Origin: Planctomycetaceae bacterium
GTDB taxonomy: Bacteria; Planctomycetota; Planctomycetia; Planctomycetales; Planctomycetaceae
Length of the DNA stretch: 64,000 nt
NCBI GenBank assembly: GCA_041398825.1
Contig: JAWKTX010000007.1
Coordinates: forward strand, 186,001 to 250,000
Direction of reading: 5' to 3'
Notes under the pieces: generated by a model
Database searches by the model: none
Seen by the model: the letters and a program-made list of their open reading frames with translations, nothing else
Told to the model about the DNA's origin: nothing
Program-made: the position numbers and the translations under genes
In this document: piece after piece, positions 43,693 to 53,867 of the stretch
How the letters are laid out: each line of letters starts with the position of its first letter
How positions within the stretch are numbered: the first letter of the stretch is position 1

Positions 43693-46600
43693 CTACCTGT
43701 TGTCTTCCATCGGTGGAAGGGTTCGGGCGAGACGACAACCGCTGTAATAAACTCGGTAGCTGGGTTGTTCGTGGTGTCTGGCCGATGAACGAGAAATGAC
43801 TGCCGAGTTGAACCAGCCACCTCCCCGAACAATGCGGTCGGTACCGTCGTCGTTTCCGGTAGGGTTGGATCCATCCGGGAATGGACCATACCAGTCGTGA
43901 CACCACTCAAAGATGTTTCCATGCATGTCGTACATGCCACTCAGATTCGGCCGAACGGTCCCGGGAGGGTGGGAATGTCGGGACGAATTTGCATTCCACC
44001 AGGCATAGTGGCCGAATAAAGATTCGTCGTTTCCAAAAGAAAACGCGGTGTCGGTACCAGCACGGCAGGCCCGTTCCCACTCAGCTTCGGTTGGCAGTCG
44101 ATAGCCCGATTTTTCAGGCCGAAAGGGCCAGCTGCGGGGAAAGGTATTTCCATCATCCAGCTGGACAGATTCTTCTTCCGGCACAGTGCTGGCTGCGACG
44201 TAACACTGATTCTCCGGCAGTCCCTGCTTCTCTGTCAGCCAGCGACACAACAGGATGGAGGTATACCATGTCGGACCACAGACTGGTACATCTGACGAAG
44301 GACTGTGCTCTTCAAAATATCCGTCGGTGCGTCCGGTGTCTTCCTGAAATTTCTTCCAGAGATGAACGGTCACTTCGGACTGACACAGGGCGTAGGGGCG
44401 CGTGAATTCCACATCGTGCAGAGTTTCATCTTCTTTGCGACCAGGCTCACCTGATCGCGAACCAATTCCGGCGACGCCTGGTCGGAACACAATCCACGTG
44501 AGGAATTCTCCTGCGAGCTCTTCGACGAACCATTGTCTTCGTCCATCGGGATCGTAGGGCACGACATGGTGATCGACTTGTTCAACATGTTTATTCTGGC
44601 CCCAGCGTCTCAGCAGCCACCCTGCTGCACCGTGAATACCGGAGCTGGGATCACTTGCATACCAGCGGGCAATTTTTTCGACGAGCGAATCGAAATCCGA
44701 AGCCGCGAATTCGTCCGGCCCGAATTCGCCGAGCGCCAGGATTGCAGCAAATCTCTGACTGTCAGAAGAGGCGTCATTCAGGCAGGCCCGAACAGCATCG
44801 ACCTGAACCTTACGGTCTTTCAGGCGATGAATTGTCTGAGTCATTGATTCGGGATCGCTGGTCGTGGTGAATGCCGGAAGTGCAGCCTGATGATTCCCCA
44901 GACGCAACAGAGTCACTGCCGCACCGGCTCGCCGCTGGCCGAGGGATACTCGCTCAGCCGGAGTCAATTCGGCGTCAGGCAACTGCTGGACGATGTCCGA
45001 AAGTGTCTGCAGAATCTGCGAAGCATTCTGTTGCTCAGAAAGCAGCGCATTGAGAATGATTTCGTGCTGGATGGAATCTGCAACTGAAACCAGCTCACAC
45101 AGTCGCACGTGGTCATCTGCAGCGTAGTCGGCTAGAGCACTCGCCGACGCCACTCGTTCTGTTTCTCCGCGTGAAGGGTCTCGGAAAATGACTTCGATCG
45201 GATCCAGCAGCCGCTCTGCCAGTGGCCGAAGGAACTCCCGCAATTCGCGCTGATATTCAGGGCTGGATGCCACAAGCTGGTCGGCGAGCATGTCTGCGTC
45301 GTACGCGGACCATTTCAGATCCGATGGCGCATATTCGGCCAGCACCATTCCGGCACGAAATCTTCGTTCGGGTGTTTCATTGTCCGAATGGAGCACGTCC
45401 CAGAGCTTCGATTCGATTTCGCGCTGCGAACTCTGCAGACTGTCGCGAATGACTGGAAAGCGGTCGAGTGTTTGCAGGTTTCCATCCAGCAGTTCAGCTG
45501 TCAGAAAGTCAACCTGAGACTTGTCGACAGGAAGCAGTGCCAGGCTGGCGTGAATTTTTGTCTTGTTGTTTGTCTCATCGGATGCGAGCATCTCCTGGAG
45601 TCCCGGGTCTGTCCAGGTCCGGTATTCCGACATTTCCTGAACAATCACCGGAACCTGCGATGGTTCTGCATCCACAAGTCGAGCCACGAGAGCATCGGCA
45701 TGACGACGATTATTTTCATAGCGAATGTTGTGGCGAATCTGCAGGCCCGTTATCAATAGAACAGACGCGATGGCAGCGCCGATTGTCCCTCGGATTGCAT
45801 GGAACTTATTCGCGGCATTCATCATTCGCTGCTCAGGGGCGGTCCAGTTGCTGCGCCGGGTGAGTAACGAAATATTCATCCACTCCCACACCGCCGGAAG
45901 CTGCCTTGATTCGGGCTTGCAATTCCATGAAGCAGAGCGGTCGGCAAGCCTGAGCTCTGCACGGCCCCGCATCGTTTCGCGTTGCTTCTGAGTCAGCCAG
46001 GCTCGCAGGGCCGGAACAAGATAGTCATGAGTAAGCTGGTAGAACTTCAGATCTGACGGTGCGTCATCATCAGCCTGATTGGGCGATTCGGTAGGGGTAA
46101 TGAGTCGGAGCTCGGCATTCAGGATGGAGATAATTCGATCAAACGATTCCCTGTCCGAACATTCCGAAACAGCAAACAACTGACAATACGACTGTGCCTC
46201 CCCTTTGATGTCGGTATCTGCACCGGGATCCGGCAGAAGTGCGTTCAGCACTGCCCGAATCTCCTCCTGATACTCTCGGAATTCTTCCCGCGCCCCGGCT
46301 CCGAATTGCTCCTCAAGAAAGACGATCCCCGTGCCCTCTGTGCCGCCCACACGGGACAGGGTCTCGGGCGACCATTCTTTGTTTCGAAACATTTCCGAGA
46401 ACAGGCTCAGCCGTACTGAGATGACAGAGCCGTCCACCGATAGTCCTTCGACAGCCCGATTCAGAAACAGATCCTGATACGGTGTGGTGTTCCCGGGACT
46501 GGCGGGTAAGCAGCCCAGTGCTCGACCAAAAATGGCAAGCACCTTCCGTGCATGGCGTTTTGAAAACAGGTCCACCATGGCACTGTTTCCGCCTTCGACC

Positions 46601-48315
46601 AGAGGAACCTCGAGGTCGTGCATGAACCGTGTGGCCATTCGCCAGAAGTCATCCCGAACCATGACGATCACCTGAACGCGTTCGCCATCGGCCTGTCGAA
46701 TTGCCTTGACGAGTTCAGAGTTTTCCGAAACCCGGTGCGCATGCAGCCATTGTTCGAACTGGTCGATGATAATCAGCACCTTCTGGCCCGGTGGAAGCAG
46801 GTTAACACTGCGACGAACCAGGGAGAGGGCCTGGGTCATGTCATTCTGCTGGCCGATTCCCGGTACGACTTCTCCCAGACCACGAAGCAATCGCTGCTCT
46901 GTATCATCCGGGGTCGCTTCGAAGTAGACGACGCGTACATGATTACTGAGTCGCGGGATCAGGCCTGCTTTGACCAGAGACGACTTTCCACAACCCGATG
47001 GTCCGTAGATCAGACCAACAGAGAACGTTCCGTTGGTTTGCGTTTCTTCGACCCGCGTCTTCCAGAATCGAATGCTGTCAGGGAGTCCGTTTCGGTCGGT
47101 TGGACCGGGTAACAACTGCAGGAAGAACTCGGCATCGTTGGCATCAAACGACTTGAGCCCCTTTGGCCTGACCGCTGTTTGAACACGGTGAGATGACGGC
47201 TCTCTCTGCTCATTCCAGTTCCTGGACCCGGATTGTGAACGAGTTGTGAGATTGCCCCGGTCAGCACCGGGGTTCGAAACTGTATCCCCGGGTACCGTCG
47301 AGTACAGCCAGCACCGCAGGTCTTCTGCCATATCATGGGCAGTCTGGTACCGATCCACGGCCCTGCGACTCATGGCTCGCTGGCAAATGCGCTGCAGTTC
47401 AACAGGGACTGAGGCCCGAAGATCACAGGGAGAAGGTGGATCGCAGGTGAGAATCTCCTGGACGAGCTTCCGAACCTTTGTGGACTTGAATGGGCGTTGA
47501 CCAGTCAACACGACATAAAGAACCACACCGAGGCTGTAAATATCCGTTCGGGCGTCAACCCGATGCCCTTCACCGCGAAGCTGCTCTGGGCTCATGTAAG
47601 CGGGAGTGCCGCTCATTCCAGCTTCACCGCTCAGGGCCGCTTCTTCCTCAAGTGCGAGCCCAAAGTCTGTGACGTAGGCATTCTCTTCGTCATCCAGAAG
47701 AATATTGGCGGGTTTGATGTCACGGTGGATCACACCCGTCTGATGCATGTAGTCCAGTGCGTCTGCAACCATGACTATGATGTGAATTAAAGACTCTGCT
47801 TCCGTCCCCGATGCAATCAGATCCGCCAGATCGCGCCCCTGGATATACTTTGAGACCATGTAGCACTGACCCAGTTCATCGCGACCGACGTCATGCACAG
47901 GCACGATGTTCGGGTGATCGAGTCGTGCTAGCATTCTGGCTTCAGCAACAAAGGCGTCAGCCTCACCAGCTGTAAAACGTCGCCCGTGTCGAGGCATCTT
48001 AATCGCCACCAGGCGCTGTAATTCCGGATCGAATGCCATGTAAACAGTACCGAACGACCCCTGTCCTAATGGCTTGCGGATCTGATACCTGCCAACCTGC
48101 TCCGGTGGCGGAATCCGAATGAGTTCCATTTCATTCGTTGCCCCCATTTCCGGACCATTCGTTGAGACGGACACCGTTTCTGCACCGGCAACCAGGTCTG
48201 CGATGATCGTGGAATCGGATTCGCCCTGCACGAAGCCACACTGCAGACAGCGGGCAGCGAAATCATCAGACGATGACTCGAAGGGAGTTCCACACTGCGG
48301 GCATATTGAAGGCAT
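43693..48315 (-). CDS. Ser/Thr protein kinase - STAND-like NTPase - FGE-like fusion
   Basis: A 1540-residue protein. It starts with a short zinc-ribbon segment (CPQC...CLQC, 1-30). The eukaryotic-type kinase domain spans about 75-340: glycine loop GQGSFGTVY, K106, HRDIKPAN (197-204), DFG (217-219) and GTPAYMSPEQL. A P-loop NTPase follows (Walker A GPSGCGKSS at about 438, Walker B VLIIIDQFE at about 513), STAND-like. Next come a long helical region with a TM-like stretch near 845 and HEAT-like helices. The last 240 residues form an FGE/sulfatase-modifying-factor-like domain (RLPTEAEWERACRAG, YDMHGNIFEWCHDWYG, RIVRGGGWFN). That domain lacks the cysteine pair of catalytic FGE after RGGGW, so enzyme activity is doubtful. 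Confidence 0.93.
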   Translation of the reverse strand: MPSICPQCGTPFESSSDDFAARCLQCGFVQGESDSTIIADLVAGAETVSVSTNGPEMGATNEMELIRIPPPEQVGRYQIRKPLGQGSFGTVYMAFDPELQRLVAIKMPRHGRRFTAGEADAFVAEARMLARLDHPNIVPVHDVGRDELGQCYMVSKYIQGRDLADLIASGTEAESLIHIIVMVADALDYMHQTGVIHRDIKPANILLDDEENAYVTDFGLALEEEAALSGEAGMSGTPAYMSPEQLRGEGHRVDARTDIYSLGVVLYVVLTGQRPFKSTKVRKLVQEILTCDPPSPCDLRASVPVELQRICQRAMSRRAVDRYQTAHDMAEDLRCWLYSTVPGDTVSNPGADRGNLTTRSQSGSRNWNEQREPSSHRVQTAVRPKGLKSFDANDAEFFLQLLPGPTDRNGLPDSIRFWKTRVEETQTNGTFSVGLIYGPSGCGKSSLVKAGLIPRLSNHVRVVYFEATPDDTEQRLLRGLGEVVPGIGQQNDMTQALSLVRRSVNLLPPGQKVLIIIDQFEQWLHAHRVSENSELVKAIRQADGERVQVIVMVRDDFWRMATRFMHDLEVPLVEGGNSAMVDLFSKRHARKVLAIFGRALGCLPASPGNTTPYQDLFLNRAVEGLSVDGSVISVRLSLFSEMFRNKEWSPETLSRVGGTEGTGIVFLEEQFGAGAREEFREYQEEIRAVLNALLPDPGADTDIKGEAQSYCQLFAVSECSDRESFDRIISILNAELRLITPTESPNQADDDAPSDLKFYQLTHDYLVPALRAWLTQKQRETMRGRAELRLADRSASWNCKPESRQLPAVWEWMNISLLTRRSNWTAPEQRMMNAANKFHAIRGTIGAAIASVLLITGLQIRHNIRYENNRRHADALVARLVDAEPSQVPVIVQEMSEYRTWTDPGLQEMLASDETNNKTKIHASLALLPVDKSQVDFLTAELLDGNLQTLDRFPVIRDSLQSSQREIESKLWDVLHSDNETPERRFRAGMVLAEYAPSDLKWSAYDADMLADQLVASSPEYQRELREFLRPLAERLLDPIEVIFRDPSRGETERVASASALADYAADDHVRLCELVSVADSIQHEIILNALLSEQQNASQILQTLSDIVQQLPDAELTPAERVSLGQRRAGAAVTLLRLGNHQAALPAFTTTSDPESMTQTIHRLKDRKVQVDAVRACLNDASSDSQRFAAILALGEFGPDEFAASDFDSLVEKIARWYASDPSSGIHGAAGWLLRRWGQNKHVEQVDHHVVPYDPDGRRQWFVEELAGEFLTWIVFRPGVAGIGSRSGEPGRKEDETLHDVEFTRPYALCQSEVTVHLWKKFQEDTGRTDGYFEEHSPSSDVPVCGPTWYTSILLCRWLTEKQGLPENQCYVAASTVPEEESVQLDDGNTFPRSWPFRPEKSGYRLPTEAEWERACRAGTDTAFSFGNDESLFGHYAWWNANSSRHSHPPGTVRPNLSGMYDMHGNIFEWCHDWYGPFPDGSNPTGNDDGTDRIVRGGGWFNSAVISRSSARHHEQPSYRVYYSGCRLARTLPPMEDNR

Positions 48316-48417
48316 AAATTGGTCCGGGGCTCGCTGCTTCGCGACCAGCCAACCTGAACAGGCGAATGCGAGTGAAATCTGGCATCTTTCAAAGACATCA
48401 GAACGAATGCTGGTTTA

Positions 48418-49785
48418 TCAATCTCCAAATGTTGACCACGGCTGAGACGGGCGAGAAATAAGATACCCTTCCAGCCAGTCGTACTGTGGATGCATCTCCA
48501 GGTACTGATCGGCGTCAAAGCGCTCACCACAAGCTCGTCCCCAGCGACCATGAAGACCCATTCGTTCGGCAGAGCGGGTATCCGCAACTTTACCGTCGAC
48601 CGCTCCCCAGGGATAAAATGGTGGGTGACCATGAGCATTGCCAACATGCGCATTGTCTTCATCAATGTGGCCACAAAGGGACCGCGAACTCGCCCGAATC
48701 TCTCCCAGATATTCGTCGTAGTGATCGGCGATCATCTGCTTTGCGATCGAGGCGTCAATTTTGCCATAATTCTCTCGCATGAGTTTTTTCCAGCGAACAC
48801 GTCGCGCACCACTGCCGGCGATATCACTCCAGGCTCCGGGATCGCTCGTCTCAAGCACTCGAAGTCTCAGATCCGACGCAATATTCTGACCGCAGAAGAA
48901 GCCGTTCTTTGTTCGCTCAACGGGGCTTTGACAGGTGAGTCCCAATTCATACCGAGCGATCTCTCCTGTTCTGGAGTCTCCCAGTAACCAGCTGTTGGCA
49001 TATCCTCCGTTACGACCACTGGTCATGGTGTCAACCCACTCGTCAATGGTGGTCGAATACTGACATGCCCTGCGCGACCGATAGAATTCAGGGATCTGCG
49101 TTTCGTCAAACCCGCTATAGCCATCGATCGTCGTTTCGGTAATCATCAGGCCCGCGCCATTGATTGTGAAGTCCATCATGCTGGCAATCCATCCGGGGGC
49201 CGTTTGCATCACAATACGTTGGCCCTGTACGGGCTGCAGGTCGATGATGACATTGAAATGCTGCGCCTGAAGAAACGCATCCCACGTATTATGGGCCATC
49301 ACGATGCTGCCATCGCTGGTGGCATCACCGGTCGCGATAAACGCGCTGCATCGGTGTCCAACTTCCCGGTGTCGTGCCGGCCGTTCGGGATGCTGTTTGT
49401 TTTTCTGAGTTGGCCACCACGAATAAACAAGGTCGACAAAGCTGTTCCAGGCCAGAATTTCATCAAAGGATGTTTCGACACCCTGAGCCTGAGCTCCCTG
49501 TGCAATACCTTCCATCTCTGCTTTCAACTCGTCGTCAATAAAGTGAAAGTAGAGACGCCGAGCAGCATCGATGAAATAGTCGAAGTCCTGAGCGGTGAGC
49601 CATCGAGCCCAGTAACGATTTGACCGCAGAGCGGCCTGCAGTTCGTGTGCCAGGTGATATCCGTGCTGAAAGCCTCGTTCAAACGGCTCCCCGGAGGTTT
49701 TCAGGTGGATCCATCCGTCCTGTCGTTGCAATCGACTGTGGTTCCGAATCCATATCGACTCATCATCAGTTAGTGGTCGAGACAT
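48418..49785 (-). CDS. C45-type Ntn hydrolase (phospholipase B-like)
   Basis: A 455-residue member of the C45/acyl-CoA:6-APA acyltransferase-like or phospholipase-B-like clan. The N-terminal propeptide-like part (1-145) ends at the probable nucleophile C146 in HRCSAFIATGDATSDGSIVMAHNTWD, a classic Ntn start. Later motifs include NGAGLMITETTIDGYSGFD and NSWLLGDSRTGEIARYELG. In this family the chain is usually cut just before the Cys. The start at 49785 (MSRPLTDDES) was preferred to 49824. No signal peptide is seen. The gene lies about 100 bp upstream of the kinase gene on the same strand. Confidence 0.85.
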   Translation of the reverse strand: MSRPLTDDESIWIRNHSRLQRQDGWIHLKTSGEPFERGFQHGYHLAHELQAALRSNRYWARWLTAQDFDYFIDAARRLYFHFIDDELKAEMEGIAQGAQAQGVETSFDEILAWNSFVDLVYSWWPTQKNKQHPERPARHREVGHRCSAFIATGDATSDGSIVMAHNTWDAFLQAQHFNVIIDLQPVQGQRIVMQTAPGWIASMMDFTINGAGLMITETTIDGYSGFDETQIPEFYRSRRACQYSTTIDEWVDTMTSGRNGGYANSWLLGDSRTGEIARYELGLTCQSPVERTKNGFFCGQNIASDLRLRVLETSDPGAWSDIAGSGARRVRWKKLMRENYGKIDASIAKQMIADHYDEYLGEIRASSRSLCGHIDEDNAHVGNAHGHPPFYPWGAVDGKVADTRSAERMGLHGRWGRACGERFDADQYLEMHPQYDWLEGYLISRPSQPWSTFGD

Positions 49786-50037
49786 GATGGCCCTACGGTT
49801 GGTATATCGGGATGGTAAGCGCACCGCGACAAACAGAGGCGGATGTAACCCGGGCCTGAATCACACTGCACAGCCCAAATCGAAAGCTTCTGGAAGGAGT
49901 CACTAATTTCACTCGAAACAGGTTGTTTTTGCAATCAACAGCTGGTAACCATGTGCGTGAATGAAGTCGGGGTTACCCTTACGACAGGGTGAGAGTAACG
50001 TGCAGGCGGAGATACACACCAATCGACAGGGGCCACC

Positions 50038-52284
50038 ATGAATAAACGCTTTCACGCAACGCCTGCTTACGGGGATTTGAGCCGTTCGGGTGGCCAGGTA
50101 GGATGGGGAGATTATTCCGGGCTACCAGATGTTCGAACAGGCGGTTCCGACTCGATTGATGCGTGGTTCCTGGGGCCGAAAGGTGAAAACGCGGAACTCT
50201 TCTCTTCGCTGGTGCAGGAAGCAATCAATGCCGCGGTTAACTATCGGCGGTATTTCCACCCGGAAGATCATCCGTCCATTTCTGAAACAGCCAGAGCAGC
50301 CCCTGAGTATCTGGAGAGCGTCGGAAAGCTCAAGTATCAGTTCAATATCCTTCTGCAGAAACTGAATGAGTTCGCGACTCCTTACACGAGCCTTCGCTAT
50401 CAGGGCCACATGCTCTGGGATACCACGCTGCCAGCGATGCTCGGCTATTTTGCAACGATGCTTCACAACCCGAACAACGTCACCGTTCAGGCTTCGACGC
50501 TTACTACCTTTCTTGGAATGGTTGTCGGTGAAGACCTTTGCGAAATGATTGGCTTCGACAGCCAGGCTCTTCAGCCATGGGGACACATTACTGCTGATGG
50601 CTCGCTCGCAAATATTGAAGCCACCTGGGCCAGTCGTGAATTGAAGTTCCTGCCGATCTCCATTCGCTACGCGCTGATCAATGATCCCGCGTATCACGAT
50701 GCGGGTGGCCTTGAAGTGACGCTTCTGGACGGTAGCCGCAAAGCTCTGGTGAAACAGACGACTTGGTCGCTGATGAATCTGAAGATGGATGATATTCTCA
50801 TCCTGCCGGGGCAAATTGCTGAAATCCTGAATCGCGATCCAGCCGACATCTGGCAGGACCTGCTTCATAAGTACTCGATCAATACAGTCGGATGGTTCAG
50901 ATTCTACGAAGACTACATGGATGGCTTTCGGGCATCACCCGTCATTATCGTTCCATCGACCAAACACTACTCCTGGCCGAAGGCGGCGGCGGTCACCGGC
51001 CTGGGCTGCGACGAGAACTCAGTCATTGACATCTGGGTCGATCCGATGGCCCGAATGGACCTCGACCGACTTCGTCAGACCCTCAATAGCTGCCTGAACA
51101 GCAGGACCCCGGTCATTCTGACGGTGGCAGTGATGGGCAGCACAGAAGAGAGTGCGGTCGATCCGCTGAAACGGATTCTGGAGATCCGCGAGGAATTTCG
51201 AGCAAAAGGGCTGGAATTCAACATTCACGGTGATGCGGCATGGGGTGGCTACCTGATTTCAACGCTCCGCAAGGATTTCGATGAACCGACATTTCAGTTC
51301 AGTGAAATGGACGAAGTTACTCCCCCAGTGCCGCTGGAGCCCTTCCTGTCTGATGACAGTTCCGTGCATCTGAGTGCTCACACGAAAACAAACATGAAGT
51401 GCATCAGGTACTGCGACTCTGTCACAGTGGATCCTCATAAGTGTGGTTATATTCAGTATCCTGCCGGGGCGATCCTGTATCGCAACACGGATCTGAAGAA
51501 TCTGGTCACATTTGGGGCTCCTGTGATCGGCGTCGCAGGGTCAGCACCGTCTGTCGGACAGTTCGGACTGGAAGGCAGTAAACCTGGCGCGGCTGCCGCA
51601 GCCGTGTGGCTTAGTCACGCCGTGATTCGCCCGTCGGTCTCCGGCTACGGAAAGTTGCTGAATGCTGCTTTGCTAAACGCCAAACTGTTCACAATGCGAC
51701 TCTGGTTAATGGCAAGACCTGAAGACTGCTTTGTTGTAACGCCGCTTGCTCCATTGCCCAGAGCAACGGAAGGAAGCGATGCCATGGAGCAGCTCAGGAA
51801 AATTCAGGTCATCGTTCGGTCGCGGGGCATTCGTGAGTTTTTGAACTCAGCAACCGCTGCCGACCTTCGATTCTTCAACGAACTGGGGCCGGACCAGCAG
51901 ATTGTTGACTACACGTTTAATTTCCGCCGTGGTGATGGAACGCTCAACAAGTGTCTCGCTGACATGAACAGCATGAACGCAAAGATCTACGATGCCTTGC
52001 ATGTTCAGGAGGGCAGGGACGTCAACCAGTACGATCTGCTGATCACTCAGACTGAAATGAGTGTCAGCGATTATGGCGATGCTTTTATCCAGTCCTATCT
52101 GGATCGCATGAAGATCACACGTCCTGAACCGGGCAACTGCCAGATCTATGTGAATCGTTCCGTTGTCATGGACCCCTGGATTGACAGTACCCCATCTGGA
52201 AAAGGCAACGGGAATTTCTTTGATGTCATCTTTGATGTGCTTCGTCGCACAGCGGAGATGGCAGCAAAGCCTCAGAAATCCTGA
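50038..52284 (+). CDS. Pyridoxal-dependent (group II) decarboxylase
   Basis: A 748-residue fold-type I PLP decarboxylase. The PLP lysine is K468 in TVDPHKCGYIQYPAG. Other landmarks are NIEATWASREL, HYSWPKAAAVTGLG and FNIHGDAAWGGYL with the PLP-binding Asp. The family includes L-tyrosine, L-DOPA and glutamate decarboxylases; the large size and overall layout resemble bacterial tyrosine decarboxylases. The substrate cannot be fixed by eye. The start has a reasonable context, and a spacer of about 250 bp lies between it and the divergent C45 gene. Enzymes of this type release CO2 and an amine in the cytoplasm. Confidence 0.9.
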   Translation: MNKRFHATPAYGDLSRSGGQVGWGDYSGLPDVRTGGSDSIDAWFLGPKGENAELFSSLVQEAINAAVNYRRYFHPEDHPSISETARAAPEYLESVGKLKYQFNILLQKLNEFATPYTSLRYQGHMLWDTTLPAMLGYFATMLHNPNNVTVQASTLTTFLGMVVGEDLCEMIGFDSQALQPWGHITADGSLANIEATWASRELKFLPISIRYALINDPAYHDAGGLEVTLLDGSRKALVKQTTWSLMNLKMDDILILPGQIAEILNRDPADIWQDLLHKYSINTVGWFRFYEDYMDGFRASPVIIVPSTKHYSWPKAAAVTGLGCDENSVIDIWVDPMARMDLDRLRQTLNSCLNSRTPVILTVAVMGSTEESAVDPLKRILEIREEFRAKGLEFNIHGDAAWGGYLISTLRKDFDEPTFQFSEMDEVTPPVPLEPFLSDDSSVHLSAHTKTNMKCIRYCDSVTVDPHKCGYIQYPAGAILYRNTDLKNLVTFGAPVIGVAGSAPSVGQFGLEGSKPGAAAAAVWLSHAVIRPSVSGYGKLLNAALLNAKLFTMRLWLMARPEDCFVVTPLAPLPRATEGSDAMEQLRKIQVIVRSRGIREFLNSATAADLRFFNELGPDQQIVDYTFNFRRGDGTLNKCLADMNSMNAKIYDALHVQEGRDVNQYDLLITQTEMSVSDYGDAFIQSYLDRMKITRPEPGNCQIYVNRSVVMDPWIDSTPSGKGNGNFFDVIFDVLRRTAEMAAKPQKS

Positions 52285-52394
52285 CGGCCGGCAATTCTGT
52301 CGTCAAAACCTATGCTGACCAGTGAGGCCAGCGCGAAGGCTCACGCCTGTATTCGTGTGTCGATTTTTCTTTGCGGAATGACAGGGCCACTGGC

Positions 52395-53867
52395 ATGCAT
52401 ATCACTTTACGAATGACAATCGTCGTTGCCGTATTAGCCACAACAACTCTTCAGCCACGACATCTGTGGGCGTCGGATCATCTGGATTCACCCTACATCG
52501 ACGAGCATCCGCAAGCCGACATCGGGGATACCTGGGCGTTCCCGACGAAAAATGGCGTCGTCTTCGCAGCCAGTTTCAATCCGCTTTCCGATCCCTTGCT
52601 GATCGACCAGATGAAACTGGATCAGGATGTCTTATATGAATTTAAGTTCGACATGGACAGTGACGGTGTGGCCGATCTGGCCTACAAGATCTCGGTGTCC
52701 GGTCTGGGGCAGAAACAAAAACTGACAGTTCGTCGAGCCGAAGGTGTGGATGCCATTTCAAACCGCGCAGCCGGTGACGTTGTTCTGGAAGGCGTATCCA
52801 GTACACGCGGGAAAGTTGAAATCGCCAGAGGCAAAGGATTCCGCCTGTTTTGCGGGCCCCGACAGGATCCGTTTTTCTTTAACTTCAAGGGCGTTCAGTC
52901 GCCCGTCGCGCTCGCGCTGCAATATGCGCTGGGTGCCGACGGACTTCCCAGCGACGGTAGCTGGCAGAATACTTTTGGCCCGACCAACGTCACCATGCTG
53001 ATGCTGGAAGTCGAGGAGATGCGCGGCAGAAAATTCGGGATGTGGGGAACAACATCCCTCGATGGAAAACAAATTGATCGCTGCGGCCGCGCGTCTGTCA
53101 CGGCCGTCTTTCTGCCGAATACACCCACAGGCCGCAACCCGGCCGATTATCCATACGGTGGAGAAAACAAACAAAAATATAACACCACGCGACCCGTTGA
53201 TGACCGGGCCAACTATGGTGCGATGTTCCGGCATACACTAGACGTGCTGGAGGCAGATGAAAACCTGGCAGATTTCTATCTGCCGGACATCCTGCAATAT
53301 GATCCCCATCTACCCGACGAGTATCCCAACGGAAGAAATCTGTATGACGACTCTGTGTTCTGGACGATCAAACACGTCAATCCGTTCCAGTTCACACTTC
53401 CGGAGAAAAATCCACAGAACCTGTTGCCGGAATTCCCTTTTGCCGCACCGCCAGTCGCACCTCCCGCTGAACCTCCTAACGAGTATATGGTCAAAATCGT
53501 CTCGGACTTATACGAAGGAATGCAGCGAGGCAACTTCAGCGGCATCCCTTCGCAATGCTCCCCCACCGTGGAATGGTCGTGCTTCGGGCCTTCGGGGGCA
53601 CCTTATTCCGGTACCTTTGCGGGCAAAGAAGGGATAGATGACCATTTCAGACAGCTGCAGGCGATCTATGACATTAAGTCTGTAACGGTGGATCGTTATG
53701 TCACTGAAGGTAGTTTTGTGACTGCCATTGTTCGGCAAACAGGAATTGAGAAAGCTACGAAAGAGCCAGTCGAATTCAACTGTGTGCATTGCTGGGAAAT
53801 TACAAACAGCCGCATCTCTCGGGTTCGCGAGTACCTTTCCATTGGTCAGCCGAATGACAAGGACTGA
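52395..53867 (+). CDS. Secreted DUF4331 protein fused to SnoaL-like domain
   Basis: A 490-residue protein. A signal peptide (MHITLRMTIVVAVLATTTLQ) precedes a DUF4331 region with ASDHLDSPYIDEHPQADIGDTWAFP at its start and PDYPYGGENKQ-type motifs later; the family usually begins with this DHxDSP pattern. The last 125 residues (MVKIVSDLYEGMQRGNFSG..., VTVDRYVTEGSFV) form a SnoaL/NTF2-like domain. I know of no family in which these are normally joined, so it looks like a fusion. The ATG at 52395 was preferred; 52371 is also in frame. The stop overlaps the next start by 14 bp. Confidence 0.85.
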   Translation: MHITLRMTIVVAVLATTTLQPRHLWASDHLDSPYIDEHPQADIGDTWAFPTKNGVVFAASFNPLSDPLLIDQMKLDQDVLYEFKFDMDSDGVADLAYKISVSGLGQKQKLTVRRAEGVDAISNRAAGDVVLEGVSSTRGKVEIARGKGFRLFCGPRQDPFFFNFKGVQSPVALALQYALGADGLPSDGSWQNTFGPTNVTMLMLEVEEMRGRKFGMWGTTSLDGKQIDRCGRASVTAVFLPNTPTGRNPADYPYGGENKQKYNTTRPVDDRANYGAMFRHTLDVLEADENLADFYLPDILQYDPHLPDEYPNGRNLYDDSVFWTIKHVNPFQFTLPEKNPQNLLPEFPFAAPPVAPPAEPPNEYMVKIVSDLYEGMQRGNFSGIPSQCSPTVEWSCFGPSGAPYSGTFAGKEGIDDHFRQLQAIYDIKSVTVDRYVTEGSFVTAIVRQTGIEKATKEPVEFNCVHCWEITNSRISRVREYLSIGQPNDKD

